This document shows, piece after piece, positions 1-9,286 of a DNA stretch of 64,000 nt. The notes under the pieces are model-generated. The model was given only the letters and a program-made list of their open reading frames with translations. It was not told where the DNA came from and searched no databases. The position numbers and the translations under genes are program-made. The number at the start of each line of letters is the position of its first letter. Within the stretch, counting starts at the first letter, position 1. Source of the stretch: JBBQWT01 sp038210375 (GTDB lineage Bacteria; Acidobacteriota; Terriglobia; Terriglobales; Acidobacteriaceae); the NCBI GenBank assembly GCA_038210375.1, contig JBBQWT010000017.1, positions 1-64,000 on the forward strand. Direction: 5' to 3'.

Positions 1-690
1 GATGACGAAGCGGCCGGTGGGGTTGATGAAGATCTTGGTCTTCCGATCGAGGAGCTTCTTCGGCAGCGCCTTCGCGATGACCTCCTCGCGGATGGCGGCG
101 TGGAGCTTCTTGTTCGACACACCGTCGGCGTGCTGCGAGGAGAGGACGACGGTGTCGATGCGCGCCACCTTGCCGTCCACGTACTCCACGGTGACCTGGC
201 TCTTGCCGTCCGGCCGCAGCATGTCGAGCCCCCCGCGGCGGGCCTTCGCGAGCTGGCGGGTGAGCGCGTGCGCGTAGTGGATGGGCGCCGGCATCAGCTC
301 CGGCGTCTCGTCGCAGGCGAAGCCAAACATCATGCCCTGGTCGCCGGCGCCGCCGGTGTCAACTCCCTGGGCGATGTCAGGCGACTGCGCGTGGATCGAG
401 GAGATCACCGCGCAGGTCTGGGAATCGAAGCCATAGTTGGCGTCGGTATAGCCCACGGAGCTCACGGTGCCGCGCACCACGGCGGGGAAATCAACATAGG
501 CCTTGGTGGTAATTTCACCGGAAATGACGACCAGGCCGGTGGTGGTCAGGGTCTCGCAGGCTACCCGGCTGTTGGGATCGTCGGTAAGGCAGGAATCAAG
601 GATGGCGTCAGAAATCTGGTCGGCAATTTTATCGGGATGGCCTTCAGTCACCGACTCGGAAGTGAATAAAAAACTCTCTCGCGAAGACAA
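1..690 (-). CDS. metK: S-adenosylmethionine synthetase (MetK), C-terminus cut by window edge
   Basis: Makes S-adenosylmethionine from methionine and ATP in the cytoplasm. The reverse strand reads TSESVTEGHPDKIADQ near the N-terminus, the signature opening of MetK, and INPTGRFVI at the window edge, a conserved motif of the central part of the enzyme. About 230 residues are visible; the rest lies outside the window. I place the start at a TTG (688-690) because it is in frame, gives the usual short lead-in MSSRESFLFTSE, and has AGGAGG a few bases upstream. It is transcribed in the same direction as the RodZ-like gene but 245 bp away, so it probably has its own promoter. Family identity is certain; the exact start is inferred. 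Confidence 0.95.
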   Translation of the reverse strand, partial: MSSRESFLFTSESVTEGHPDKIADQISDAILDSCLTDDPNSRVACETLTTTGLVVISGEITTKAYVDFPAVVRGTVSSVGYTDANYGFDSQTCAVISSIHAQSPDIAQGVDTGGAGDQGMMFGFACDETPELMPAPIHYAHALTRQLAKARRGGLDMLRPDGKSQVTVEYVDGKVARIDTVVLSSQHADGVSNKKLHAAIREEVIAKALPKKLLDRKTKIFINPTGRFVI

Positions 691-935
691 TGCAATCCTC
701 CTGGGTAGACCTGGTGTGATGGATGCTCCGGCGGGTCAGCGATGAAGTCGGGTGCGGGAAGCAAACACTGCTATTGGGGCACTATGATTGCGAAATGTTT
801 ACTCTAAAAAAGATACCAGAAAAAAACGGGGCGAGCAATGAAAGAGCACCCATTCTGCCTGCATGGAAAGAGCGTTTGCCGCAATTCAAAAGTCGCACTC
901 CAAAAAAAGTCAAGGGGTTAACACTGAATGGTCAT
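691..935 (-). other. Leader/intergenic region upstream of metK
   Basis: 245 bp between the end of the RodZ-like gene and metK. On the reverse strand there is a TTGACT followed about 18 bases later by TTGAAT, a possible sigma70 promoter near 905-925, which would give metK a long leader. I looked for SAM riboswitch cores and did not recognise one. The region is AT-rich compared with its surroundings. Confidence 0.35.
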
Positions 936-1808
936 CTACCGCGTTGAAGTGTCGCTCTGCACGGCGTCGCGGGTGATGACGATCGACTTGTTGTGCTTGT
1001 CGGAAGCCTGGGCGGGAAGGTATTCGCCGTTGCGGGAAATTTGCAGTCCACCGGCGTTGCCGGTGTTGATGACCACCCGATCGGTGGCGTTGAACGATTT
1101 CTGATCGCCATCCTTAAGCACGCCCTCCAGCACGCGCTTGCCATCGGCGCTGATCGATACCCAGACCCGCTCGCTGGCCTTGACTTCCACCAGAAAGGCT
1201 TGGCTTGAAGCCTGCGCGGAGGGCGGCCCCGCCACCGAACTCGACGCCGCGGTCATTGGCGCGGTTGAGTTCGCCGGCGGGCTTCCGGTGCCGGCAGCGG
1301 AATTAGGATTCGTAGATCCCGGATTCGTGGATACCGGTCCCGCCGGGTCGTTCGCCGGCGCGGGCGCGGTGGACTCGGGGACGGCGGTGGTTTCGGCCGC
1401 GCTCGATGTGATATGCATCTTCTCCAGCCACTTCATGCGCCAGCCCAGGTAACCCAGGCCCGCGAGCGCCAGCAGCACCAGTACGATGGCCACGATTTTT
1501 CCGGAATGAGATTCTTTGGGCGGCTGGGTCTGATACACCTTTTGCAGAGTCTGCCCGAACGGAGCGGGCATCTTTTCGGTTCGCGCCGCCTGAAAATCAG
1601 CCACCGCCTGCTCCTCGTCGATGCCCAGGTAACGGGCGTAGGCGCGCACGAATCCCTTGTTGAATATACCGCCGGGAAGCTTTTCAAAATCTTCTTCTTC
1701 CAGGGCTTGCAGTGACCGCACCCCAATTTTGGTGGACAAGGCAATTTCCTGCAGGGAAATGCCGCGCATCTCGCGCTCCCGTTGCATGTTCTCGCCAAAT
1801 GTCCCCAT
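936..1808 (-). CDS. RodZ-like membrane protein with N-terminal helix-turn-helix
   Basis: 290 residues. The N-terminal 70 residues form an Xre/RodZ-type helix-turn-helix (GENMQREREMRGISLQEIA..., with the RodZ-typical GIFNKGFVRAYARYLGID). A single membrane span lies at about 103-123, then a Ser/Ala/Pro/Thr-rich linker (about 135-205) and a C-terminal domain (about 207-285) that fits the RodZ C-terminal (DUF4115) fold. In known members the HTH part contacts MreB in the cytoplasm and the C-terminal part is periplasmic, supporting rod shape. Whether this one partners MreB is inferred; no mre genes are in the window. Start chosen at MGTFGENMQ, which begins the conserved domain directly. Confidence 0.85.
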   Translation of the reverse strand: MGTFGENMQREREMRGISLQEIALSTKIGVRSLQALEEEDFEKLPGGIFNKGFVRAYARYLGIDEEQAVADFQAARTEKMPAPFGQTLQKVYQTQPPKESHSGKIVAIVLVLLALAGLGYLGWRMKWLEKMHITSSAAETTAVPESTAPAPANDPAGPVSTNPGSTNPNSAAGTGSPPANSTAPMTAASSSVAGPPSAQASSQAFLVEVKASERVWVSISADGKRVLEGVLKDGDQKSFNATDRVVINTGNAGGLQISRNGEYLPAQASDKHNKSIVITRDAVQSDTSTR

Positions 1809-2133
1809 GACTTGCCCCTCTTCACGCTTCTACTGATTAAAAAGCGCAGGAAAACCCTTCTCCCGCGCCTTCGCATCCTGGGCCGGCGGCGATTCTCCGC
1901 CTGAGCTGATTTCCCAGTAAAAATCATAGGGTGGCGCACTCGGCCTGTCAATTTCAGGTATTCGCATTGCAACCATCGTTATTCCGGGCGATTGCAATCG
2001 CCTGAGTGGTAAAATTCCGCAGGCACCTCTCCCGGCAAGAACCCATTGCCCTTACGAGTGCGGGCATTTAAACTTCACATTAAGAATTCCCTGTCTTAAC
2101 ACGGGATAGGGGCCAGGCGAACCAGAGACTCCG
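1809..2133. other. Divergent intergenic region
   Basis: 325 bp between the divergently transcribed RodZ-like gene and the diguanylate cyclase gene. It must hold promoters for both. I see no convincing RNA gene, repeat or open frame in it. Confidence 0.4.
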
Positions 2134-3222
2134 ATGACAGAGGTCATTTCTCCCGAAAAAAAACGGCAGTTACAGGCCGGCTCCATCTTTCACGATGTGG
2201 CCAAGGCGCTGACCTCTTCGCTTGACCTCGATTCGATTCTGCAAACCATCATGGTAAAGATGGCCGAGTTCTTCCGGCCCGATACCTGGTCGCTGCTCAT
2301 GGTTGACGAGCTCACCAACCAGCTTTATTTCGCCATCGCCGTGGGCGAAGCTTCCGAGGCGCTGCGCGACATTCGCCTGGAGATGGGTGAGGGCATCGCC
2401 GGCTGGGTGGCCAAGCATGGCGAGTCGCTTATCGTCCCCGACGTGTATAGCGATCCCCGTTTCACCAAGCGCATCGATGAAATGACCAAGTGCCGCACCC
2501 GCTCCATCCTGTGTGTGCCCTTGAAATCGAAACACCGCGTGCTGGGCGTCATCCAACTCATCAACTGCGCCGCGGAAAGCTTTGGCGAGAACGAGATGTT
2601 CTACCTGCACGCCTTGTGCGACTACGCCGCCATCGCCATCGATAACGCGCACGCCGTGGAAAAAATTCAGGAACTGACCATCACCGACGATTGCACCGGC
2701 CTTTATAACGCCCGTCATCTCTACACCACGCTGGAAAGCGAGGTTTACCGCTCGGCGCGTTTTGGCTACGAGTTCACCGTGGTGTTCATCGATCTCGATT
2801 ACTTCAAGCGGGTGAATGACACTCACGGCCACCTCATCGGCACCCGTCTTCTGCAGGAAATCGGGTATTGCATCAAGAGCCAGTTGCGCTTGATTGATTT
2901 CGCCTTCCGCTATGGCGGTGATGAGTTTGTGGTGTTGCTGCCCCAGACGGATAAGGAAGCGGGGACCGTGGTGGCGACGCGCCTGCAGGAAATGTTGCGT
3001 GAGATGGTGTTCCTGAAAGAAGATGGGCTCAATCTAAGAGTCCGCTGCAGCATCGGACTGGCCACTTATCCTGAAGATGCGACCACCGCGCACGAGATCA
3101 TCCGCCAGGCCGACGAGATGATGTATATGGTGAAAAATTCCACCCGCGATAACATCGCGGTGTGCAAGCGCGGGCTGCTGGCCTTACCCAGCGGAACCGC
3201 CGCAGGCGCCAAAAAAGCGTAG
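2134..3222 (+). CDS. GAF-GGDEF diguanylate cyclase
   Basis: 362 residues, no signal peptide or membrane span, so a soluble signalling enzyme expected to make cyclic di-GMP from GTP. A GAF sensor domain covers about 20-172 (GEGIAGWVAKHGESLIVPDV is typical). The GGDEF domain covers about 185-345, with an intact RYGGDEF active site (GGDEF at 261-265). An RLID sequence at 252-255 lies exactly five residues before GGDEF, matching the RxxD inhibitory I-site, so product inhibition is likely. The ligand of the GAF domain cannot be read from sequence. It stands alone: divergent from the RodZ-like gene and convergent with the next gene. Confidence 0.93.
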   Translation: MTEVISPEKKRQLQAGSIFHDVAKALTSSLDLDSILQTIMVKMAEFFRPDTWSLLMVDELTNQLYFAIAVGEASEALRDIRLEMGEGIAGWVAKHGESLIVPDVYSDPRFTKRIDEMTKCRTRSILCVPLKSKHRVLGVIQLINCAAESFGENEMFYLHALCDYAAIAIDNAHAVEKIQELTITDDCTGLYNARHLYTTLESEVYRSARFGYEFTVVFIDLDYFKRVNDTHGHLIGTRLLQEIGYCIKSQLRLIDFAFRYGGDEFVVLLPQTDKEAGTVVATRLQEMLREMVFLKEDGLNLRVRCSIGLATYPEDATTAHEIIRQADEMMYMVKNSTRDNIAVCKRGLLALPSGTAAGAKKA

Positions 3223-3300
3223 GGCTGTACTGCTTGAGAAGCCGCGCGGCTCGCCTGAACCTTGACCGGTTTTCCTGCTGCTGGAATTACTGCTGCTGAT

Positions 3301-4383
3301 TTACTGCTGCCTGGGCTTGCGCTGTTCCAGCGCGGGCGTCTTCTCCACCGGCGCTGCCGCAGCCGCGGAGGGTTTCCAGGCCGCGCTGTTGGTGGCGGCG
3401 TTGGCATCCACCCCAAAATCATATACCGACAGGTTCATCTGTTCGCCCAGCATTTCGACCAGCGCATATTCGCCCGGCGCCAGCGCGGCGGTGGGAGAAA
3501 TTTTGATCCAGCCGCCGGTCATAGTCGTGATCGTAGTATCGATCCGGTCTGCTTTTTCTTTGACCTTGCCCATCAGGCTGATGTTCAAATTGCCCAGCAC
3601 GCGTACCGCTTTCTGCGGTTTCAATCGCACGATCACGAACTTTCCCGGGGTGGTCGGGTACACCGTCATCACCCCTGATTTTTTTGCATTCGCGGCGGCC
3701 GGCGGCGGATGGGGTATGGGAGGCTCATCATCGTAGGTCTCGCTGACAAAAAACTCCGGCCGGTTTATGTGGGCCTGCACCGTCGCGCGAGGGCCCTTCA
3801 ATTCGATGGTCTGTTTGGCGCCGGTGGGCAGCGGGTTGATGATGGCGCGCATGATGTTCTTGCCCATCTGGCGGTTGACCGCGCCGTTGTTAGGGTTCAG
3901 TGGCACCAATTGCACTCCCGTGGCGGCTTTATCCAGCAGGTAGGCGCCGCCCATATCGGGCAGCCGCACCCCGGGGGCCACCTCGGGGGTCTTGGCCTCT
4001 TCGGCCTTGCGGTCGGCCTCGTCGGCGGCCGCGTCCTTGATCTCTTCTTCGGTGAGCTTCCCGCCGGTCTTCTTGAATTTCTCGGTCGCGTCCCAATCCA
4101 CCAGCGATTTAGGAATCTCTTCCCAGGCAAATCGCTCGGCGCTGTAATAACGCACGCGGTTTCCGGTGATTTTATATTCGGTCACTGCCTGATAGGTTCC
4201 ATCCTTCAAATACAGGCGCTGCGCCCGCGATGCCTGGGCCTGCGCTGCCACCGGCGTCAAAGATAAGAACACAACCGGCCAGAAACCGGCCACCAGCATG
4301 GCTGCAGCCAGCAGGCTGCGATTAAGCCCTCTCTTCGCCATATTCGCAATTTTGACCGCCATGATGATTGGATGCTTCCGCAT
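3301..4383 (-). CDS. Secreted/periplasmic protein of unknown function
   Basis: Up to 360 residues. A hydrophobic segment with signal-peptide character lies at about 22-46, ending in VAAQAQA, so export is likely. Next comes a segment like those in many acidobacterial exported proteins (LYLKDGTYQAVTEYKITGN...), a charged Lys/Glu/Ala-rich stretch, and a C-terminal beta-rich part (about 200-335) ending in a Pro/Gln/Arg-rich tail. I do not recognise a characterised family. Three in-frame ATGs (residues 1, 9 and 15) are possible starts and none has a clear ribosome-binding site; the third gives the most ordinary signal peptide. Convergent with the diguanylate cyclase gene and divergent from pyrG. 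Confidence 0.7.
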   Translation of the reverse strand: MRKHPIIMAVKIANMAKRGLNRSLLAAAMLVAGFWPVVFLSLTPVAAQAQASRAQRLYLKDGTYQAVTEYKITGNRVRYYSAERFAWEEIPKSLVDWDATEKFKKTGGKLTEEEIKDAAADEADRKAEEAKTPEVAPGVRLPDMGGAYLLDKAATGVQLVPLNPNNGAVNRQMGKNIMRAIINPLPTGAKQTIELKGPRATVQAHINRPEFFVSETYDDEPPIPHPPPAAANAKKSGVMTVYPTTPGKFVIVRLKPQKAVRVLGNLNISLMGKVKEKADRIDTTITTMTGGWIKISPTAALAPGEYALVEMLGEQMNLSVYDFGVDANAATNSAAWKPSAAAAAPVEKTPALEQRKPRQQ

Positions 4384-4516
4384 CGCCGAAGATGAAATTG
4401 TTCGTCGTTTTTAATTCCTTTCTTGCCGGTTCCAGTGGGAAAAGATTTCTGGCATAATTGGTCGTGCACCCCTCCACCCTGCACCACCTGACTCCCACAT
4501 TCAAGACGAGGTACCG

Positions 4517-6187
4517 ATGTCAGCAAAATTCATATTTGTGACCGGCGGTGTGGTGTCTTCACTGGGCAAGGGATTGGCGGCAGCATCACTGGGCTGTCTT
4601 TTCGAGAGCCGCGGACTCAAGGTCAGCCTGCAGAAATTTGATCCCTACCTTAACGTCGATCCCGGCACGATGTCTCCGTTCCAGCACGGCGAAGTGTTTG
4701 TCACCGACGATGGCGCGGAAACGGATCTTGACCTGGGTCACTACGAGCGCTTCACCCACGCCCGCCTCACCCGTGACAGCAACTGGACAACCGGCCGCAT
4801 TTACGAGCAGATCATCACCAAGGAGCGCCGCGGCGACTACCTGGGCAAGACCGTGCAGGTCATTCCCCACGTCACCAACGAAATCAAGGCGGCGATGAAA
4901 AAGGTTTCGCAGGGTGTGGACATTACCATCGTGGAAATCGGCGGCACCGTGGGCGATATCGAATCGCTGCCCTTCCTCGAAGCCATCCGCCAGATGCGCC
5001 AGGAATTGGGCCGTGAGCACACCTTGTTCGTCCACGTCACTCTGGTGCCCTGGATCGGCGCGGCCGGCGAATTGAAGACCAAACCCACCCAACACTCGGT
5101 CAAGGAGTTGCTCAGCATCGGCATCCAGCCCGACATTCTTCTATGCCGCACCGACCGTTTTCTCACCCGCGACATCAAATCGAAGATCGCGCTGTTTTGC
5201 AACGTCGAAAACGACGCGGTCATCACCGCCAAGGACGTGGCCAGCATCTATGAAGTCCCATTGGTGTTCGCCCAGCAGGAAGTGGACACCCTGGCGCTCA
5301 AGTACCTGCACTCCAACGCTCCCGGGCGCGACCTTTCACGCTGGGAAGAGCTGGTACACCGCGCCAACAATCCGCGCGACGAAGTCACCATCGGCCTGAT
5401 CGGGAAATACGTCGAGTATGAGGATTCCTACAAGTCTCTGAAAGAAGCGCTGGTGCACGGCGCCCTGGCTGAAAATCTCAAGCTGAACCTGGTGTGGGTG
5501 GAAGCCGAGGGCCTCGAAACCAAAGACCCCGCCGATCGCCAGTATGAAAGCCAGTTGCAGACCTTCGACGGCATCCTGGTGCCTGGCGGCTTCGGCAAGC
5601 GCGGCATCGATGGCATGATCAACGCCATTCGCTATGCGCGGGAAGAAAAAGTTCCCTTCTTTGGCATCTGCCTGGGCATGCAGACGGCGTGTATCGAATA
5701 TGCGCGCCACGTTTGCGGCCTGGAAAACGCCGATTCCAGTGAGTTCGATCCCAGCACGCCTCACCGCATCATCTATAAGCTGCGTGAATTGCGCGGCATC
5801 GACGAGCTGGGAGGCACCATGCGGCTGGGGGCGTGGGCGTGCCAGTTGCAGCCCGGTTCCCTGGCCGAAAAAGCCTACGGCGTGCTTGAAATCAGCGAGC
5901 GCCATCGTCATCGCTACGAATTCAATCGCGAGTACGAGGCCCTGCTTACCGGGGCGGGACTGCAGATCACCGGCGCCACTCCCGATGGCACCTACGTGGA
6001 AATTGTGGAGTTGCCCAGCCATCCTCATTTCATCGGCTGCCAATTCCATCCTGAATTCAAGTCCAAGCCGCTGGAACCGCATCCGCTGTTCCGCAGCTTC
6101 ATCGCCGCCGCCTATCTTCACCGCTCCTCCCGCATTTCGAAGAAAAACACCAGCGTGGAAGAGTTGTTCCTGCGCTCGCGGCACTGA
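4517..6187 (+). CDS. pyrG: CTP synthase
   Basis: Converts UTP to CTP using ATP and glutamine; the last step of pyrimidine nucleotide synthesis. 556 residues, close to the usual length (about 545). The amidoligase domain begins KFIFVTGGVVSSLGKGLAAAS, carrying the nucleotide-binding loop. The C-terminal class I glutamine amidotransferase domain has the GICLGMQ nucleophile elbow with its Cys, and a final HPEF triad segment. Only eight bases separate it from kdsA, so the two are very likely co-transcribed. This makes functional sense because activation of Kdo uses CTP. Confidence 0.98.
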   Translation: MSAKFIFVTGGVVSSLGKGLAAASLGCLFESRGLKVSLQKFDPYLNVDPGTMSPFQHGEVFVTDDGAETDLDLGHYERFTHARLTRDSNWTTGRIYEQIITKERRGDYLGKTVQVIPHVTNEIKAAMKKVSQGVDITIVEIGGTVGDIESLPFLEAIRQMRQELGREHTLFVHVTLVPWIGAAGELKTKPTQHSVKELLSIGIQPDILLCRTDRFLTRDIKSKIALFCNVENDAVITAKDVASIYEVPLVFAQQEVDTLALKYLHSNAPGRDLSRWEELVHRANNPRDEVTIGLIGKYVEYEDSYKSLKEALVHGALAENLKLNLVWVEAEGLETKDPADRQYESQLQTFDGILVPGGFGKRGIDGMINAIRYAREEKVPFFGICLGMQTACIEYARHVCGLENADSSEFDPSTPHRIIYKLRELRGIDELGGTMRLGAWACQLQPGSLAEKAYGVLEISERHRHRYEFNREYEALLTGAGLQITGATPDGTYVEIVELPSHPHFIGCQFHPEFKSKPLEPHPLFRSFIAAAYLHRSSRISKKNTSVEELFLRSRH

Positions 6188-6195
6188 GGCCACGC

Positions 6196-7026
6196 ATGCC
6201 GGAAACTTTTAAGGCGGGAAACATTACGGTAGGCGGGGGCTCAGGCTTCTTTCTGATCGCCGGGCCGTGCGTGATTGAGGGCGAAGCCCACGTCATGAAG
6301 ATGGCCGAAGCCATCGCCGCTATCGCCGGCGCGCTCAAGCTGCCCTACATTTTTAAAGCGTCATACGACAAGGCCAATCGCACTTCCCTCGCAAGCTTCC
6401 GCGGCCCTGGTCTCACCGAAGGCTGCCGAATTCTGCGCAAGGTGCGCGATACCCTGGGGTTGGCGGTGCTGACCGACGTGCATTTGCCGCAGGATTGCTC
6501 GGCCGTCGCCGAAGCCGTGGATGTTCTGCAGATTCCCGCATTCTTGTGCCGCCAAACTGATCTACTGGCAGCCGCCGCCGGCACCGGCCGCGCCATCAAT
6601 GTGAAGAAAGGCCAGTTCGTCGCGCCCGGCGACATGCAGCACGCGGTGGATAAGGTGCGCGGCTCCGGCAACTCCAAAGTTTTTCTTACTGAACGCGGCA
6701 GCTCGTTTGGCTATCACAACCTGGTGGTGGACATGCGCTCGCTGGCCATCATGCGCGGCATCGCCCCGGTGGTCTTCGACGCCACCCACTCGGTGCAGTT
6801 GCCTTCCGGGCAGGGCGGAGTCAGCGGCGGCCAGCCGGAATTCATCCCCTTGCTGGCGCGGGCGGCGGTCGCCGCCGGGGTCGATGGAATTTTTATGGAA
6901 GTGCACGACAATCCCGCGGCAGCCAAATCCGACGGGGCCAATGCCATGCATTTGGCGAAGCTGCGCGGGGTGCTGGAGCAATTGATGGCGATTGATCGCG
7001 CGGCGCGCGGCCAAACAGCGGTCTAG
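6196..7026 (+). CDS. kdsA: 3-deoxy-8-phosphooctulonate synthase (KDO-8-phosphate synthase)
   Basis: Condenses arabinose-5-phosphate with phosphoenolpyruvate to Kdo-8-phosphate, a committed step toward lipopolysaccharide inner core. 276 residues, the normal length. Diagnostic segments are FFLIAGPCVIEGE, FKASYDKANRTS, TDVHLP and FDATHSVQLPSGQGG. It follows pyrG in the same operon. Its stop overlaps the stop of the convergent PilT-type gene in a CTAG palindrome. Two further Kdo genes, kdsD and kdsC, lie elsewhere in the window. Confidence 0.98.
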   Translation: MPETFKAGNITVGGGSGFFLIAGPCVIEGEAHVMKMAEAIAAIAGALKLPYIFKASYDKANRTSLASFRGPGLTEGCRILRKVRDTLGLAVLTDVHLPQDCSAVAEAVDVLQIPAFLCRQTDLLAAAAGTGRAINVKKGQFVAPGDMQHAVDKVRGSGNSKVFLTERGSSFGYHNLVVDMRSLAIMRGIAPVVFDATHSVQLPSGQGGVSGGQPEFIPLLARAAVAAGVDGIFMEVHDNPAAAKSDGANAMHLAKLRGVLEQLMAIDRAARGQTAV

Positions 7027-8570
7027 ACCTTGACCTGCGATTCGTTTCCCCAGGTTACGGGAATGTTCTCGCGCTTCAGCATGGTCTCAAAATTTACTTT
7101 ATCGACGGCCTTGAGATAGGCCTCGGCGGGTTCCACCAGTTTCTTCTTGACCAAGTCGATCAGCGAATCGTTCAGCGTTACGTTGCCCTTGGCTTTGCCG
7201 ATCTGCATGGCCGACGGGATCTGTGTGGTCTTGGCTTCGCGAATCAGGTTGGCGATGGCGCCGTCGGCAATAAGCACTTCAATCGCGGCAATGCGGCCTC
7301 CCCCGATTTTCTTGCACAGAGTCTGCGCGATCACTCCTTTGAGCGATTCAGAGAGCATGATGCGGATCTGCGACTGGCGGTCCGCGGGAAACTGGTCGAT
7401 GATGCGGTCCACCGTGCTGGGCGCGGTGGATGTATGCAGCGTACCAAAAACCAGGTGGCCGGTCTCCGCGGTCTCGATGGCGATGGCGATGGTCTCCAGA
7501 TCGCGCATCTCGCCCACTAGAATAATGTCAGGATCCTCACGCAGGGCGGCGCGCAGCGCGTCTTTAAATGAGGACGTGTGGCTGTGCACTTCGCGCTGGT
7601 TGATCAGGCACTTCTTGTTGGGATGCACGAACTCGACCGGGTCTTCGATGGTGATGATATGGTCGGTGCGGTTGCGATTGATGTAATCCACCATCGCGCT
7701 CAAGGTCGTGGATTTGCCGCTGCCCGTCGGCCCCGTGACCAGCACCAGTCCTTTGGTCAGGTAGCATAACTTCAGAATGGCCTGCGAAAGTCCCAGGCTC
7801 TCGGCGGTAAGTATCTTGGCGGGAATGACTCGGAACACCGCTCCCATGCCCTTGCGGTCCATGAAGATGTTGCAGCGAAAGCGCGCATCTTCGCTATATT
7901 CGTAGGCAAAATCGGTGTCGTGGCGGTGACGGAATTCCTCGCGGTTTTTTTCCGGCATCAGCTCCCATAGCAGGCGTTCGGTATCGCGCGACAGCAGCGC
8001 CGCCGAGAAGCCGGTCATGTTCATCATGGTGCCGTCTTTGCGCACCATGGGCACCACGTTGGTCGAAAGGTGCATATCCGACGCGCCCATTTCCAATTGC
8101 ACACCGAAATAGCGGTCGATCTCGTAGGGCGCGGTTTTGGCGGCGGCGGCGATAGAGGCCGGGGACGAAGTGGCGACTCGCGCCGGCGCTTCGGGGGCGC
8201 GCGGCTCCGGCTCAGCCGCTTTGACGGTTTCTCCCGCAACCGGTTTGAGAATCGCTTTCAACGCACTTCCTTCACGCGCAATCTTGAAGTCGAAGAAGCC
8301 CAGGTTACCCAGCGGCGCGCGGTATTGCACGCCCGGCTGGGTGGCCAGCGCGGTGCGCTTATCTTCGGGCAGGTACGGCGCCAGCAGGCGGTCGATTTCC
8401 GCGGAATCAAACACCGGTCCGGTGGTCTGGATGATGCCGCTGATGTCCATGAACACCAGTCCCTTGCCGGATTGAAACAGAAACTGCTGCGCTCCCTGGT
8501 TCAAAGGCGCGGCCAGCATTTCAACGATGCTGGCGGTGCCCTGCGCGGGTGCTGGAGGAGTTGAACTCAT
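7023..8570 (-). CDS. PilT-type ATPase with extended N-terminus
   Basis: Hexameric ATPase of the PilT/PilU branch, expected to drive retraction of type IV pili from the cytoplasmic face. The core at about 145-510 has an intact Walker A (GPTGSGKST, 280-288), an Asp box (IITIEDPVEF), a Walker B region (DPDIILVGEMRD, 346-357) and a His box (HLVFGTLHTSTAPST). At 515 residues it is far longer than ordinary PilT (about 345). The extra roughly 145 N-terminal residues contain an ordered-looking part (10-110) and an Ala/Pro/Glu linker (112-145). No other pilus gene is adjacent. PilT versus PilU, and the function of the extension, cannot be decided from sequence alone. Confidence 0.88.
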   Translation of the reverse strand: MSSTPPAPAQGTASIVEMLAAPLNQGAQQFLFQSGKGLVFMDISGIIQTTGPVFDSAEIDRLLAPYLPEDKRTALATQPGVQYRAPLGNLGFFDFKIAREGSALKAILKPVAGETVKAAEPEPRAPEAPARVATSSPASIAAAAKTAPYEIDRYFGVQLEMGASDMHLSTNVVPMVRKDGTMMNMTGFSAALLSRDTERLLWELMPEKNREEFRHRHDTDFAYEYSEDARFRCNIFMDRKGMGAVFRVIPAKILTAESLGLSQAILKLCYLTKGLVLVTGPTGSGKSTTLSAMVDYINRNRTDHIITIEDPVEFVHPNKKCLINQREVHSHTSSFKDALRAALREDPDIILVGEMRDLETIAIAIETAETGHLVFGTLHTSTAPSTVDRIIDQFPADRQSQIRIMLSESLKGVIAQTLCKKIGGGRIAAIEVLIADGAIANLIREAKTTQIPSAMQIGKAKGNVTLNDSLIDLVKKKLVEPAEAYLKAVDKVNFETMLKRENIPVTWGNESQVKV

Positions 8571-8690
8571 AAGGTAGGGCGTGTGACTTTCCCATCTTAC
8601 TACCGAAGAATGGGTTCAACCGGTTACGAAAGAGTTTCCATGCTGGTGCATGGTTCGCGCCGCCAAGCGGAATTTCGGGGAGGCTTTTGT

Positions 8691-9272
8691 GGTTGGTTTC
8701 GTTCAAACGGTGTAATGATTCGCTGGAATCTTTGCTGCGACTGTAACTTCACCCTCCATCCGATTGTCATCTCGACCGGAGACCCCGGGATTTTGCGGGG
8801 CGTAGTAGAGAGACCTCGGGGCGGCTGTTGCTGTTGGTTTCGTTCACAAACGCTGTGATCATTAGCCGGGCACTCACTCCGCGCTTACTCTCACCCTCCA
8901 AACCATTGTCATCTCGACCGGAGACCCCGGGCTTTTGCGGAGCGTAGTGGAGAGACCTCGGGGCGGCCCTTGCTATTGGTTTCGTTCACAAACGCTTGTG
9001 ATCATTAGCAGGGCACTCGCTCCGCGCGTACTCTCACCCTCCAAACAAATTGTCATGTCGACCGGAGACCCAGGCTTTTGCGGGGCGTAGTGGAGAGACC
9101 TCGGGGCCGCTCTTGCGGTTGGTTTCGTTCACAAACGGAGTGATCATGAGCAAGGCACTCGCTCCGCGCTTACTCTCACCCTCCAAACAATTGTCATCTC
9201 GACCGGAGACCCCGGGCTTTTGCGGGGCGTAGTGGAGAGACCTCGGGGCCGCTCTTGCGGTTGGTTTCGTTC
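8691..9272 (+). repeat. Tandem repeat array, four units of 141-143 bp
   Basis: Successive units begin at 8691, 8832, 8974 and 9117, with a truncated fifth start at 9259. Each begins GGTTGGTTTCGTTC, continues through TCACCCTCCAAACAATTGTC, and contains TCTCGACCGGAGACCCCGGG ... GTGGAGAGACCTCGGGG, whose CCCCGGG and CCTCGGGG parts can pair into a hairpin. Unit 1 is the most diverged in its first half. No open frame is conserved across units and there is no short-repeat/spacer pattern, so this is not coding and not a CRISPR array. An inverted copy lies at 9671-9847. Confidence 0.9.
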
Positions 9273-9286
9273 TCTTCTGGAAATCG

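Noticed and set aside
2170..2832. Long reverse-strand open frame inside the diguanylate cyclase gene
   Set aside because: It is the GC-driven shadow of a gene with clear GAF and GGDEF motifs. The same reasoning removes most long antisense frames in this window.
8691..9272. CRISPR array
   Set aside because: The unit is about 142 bp and similar along most of its length, without short repeats and unique spacers, and there are no cas genes.
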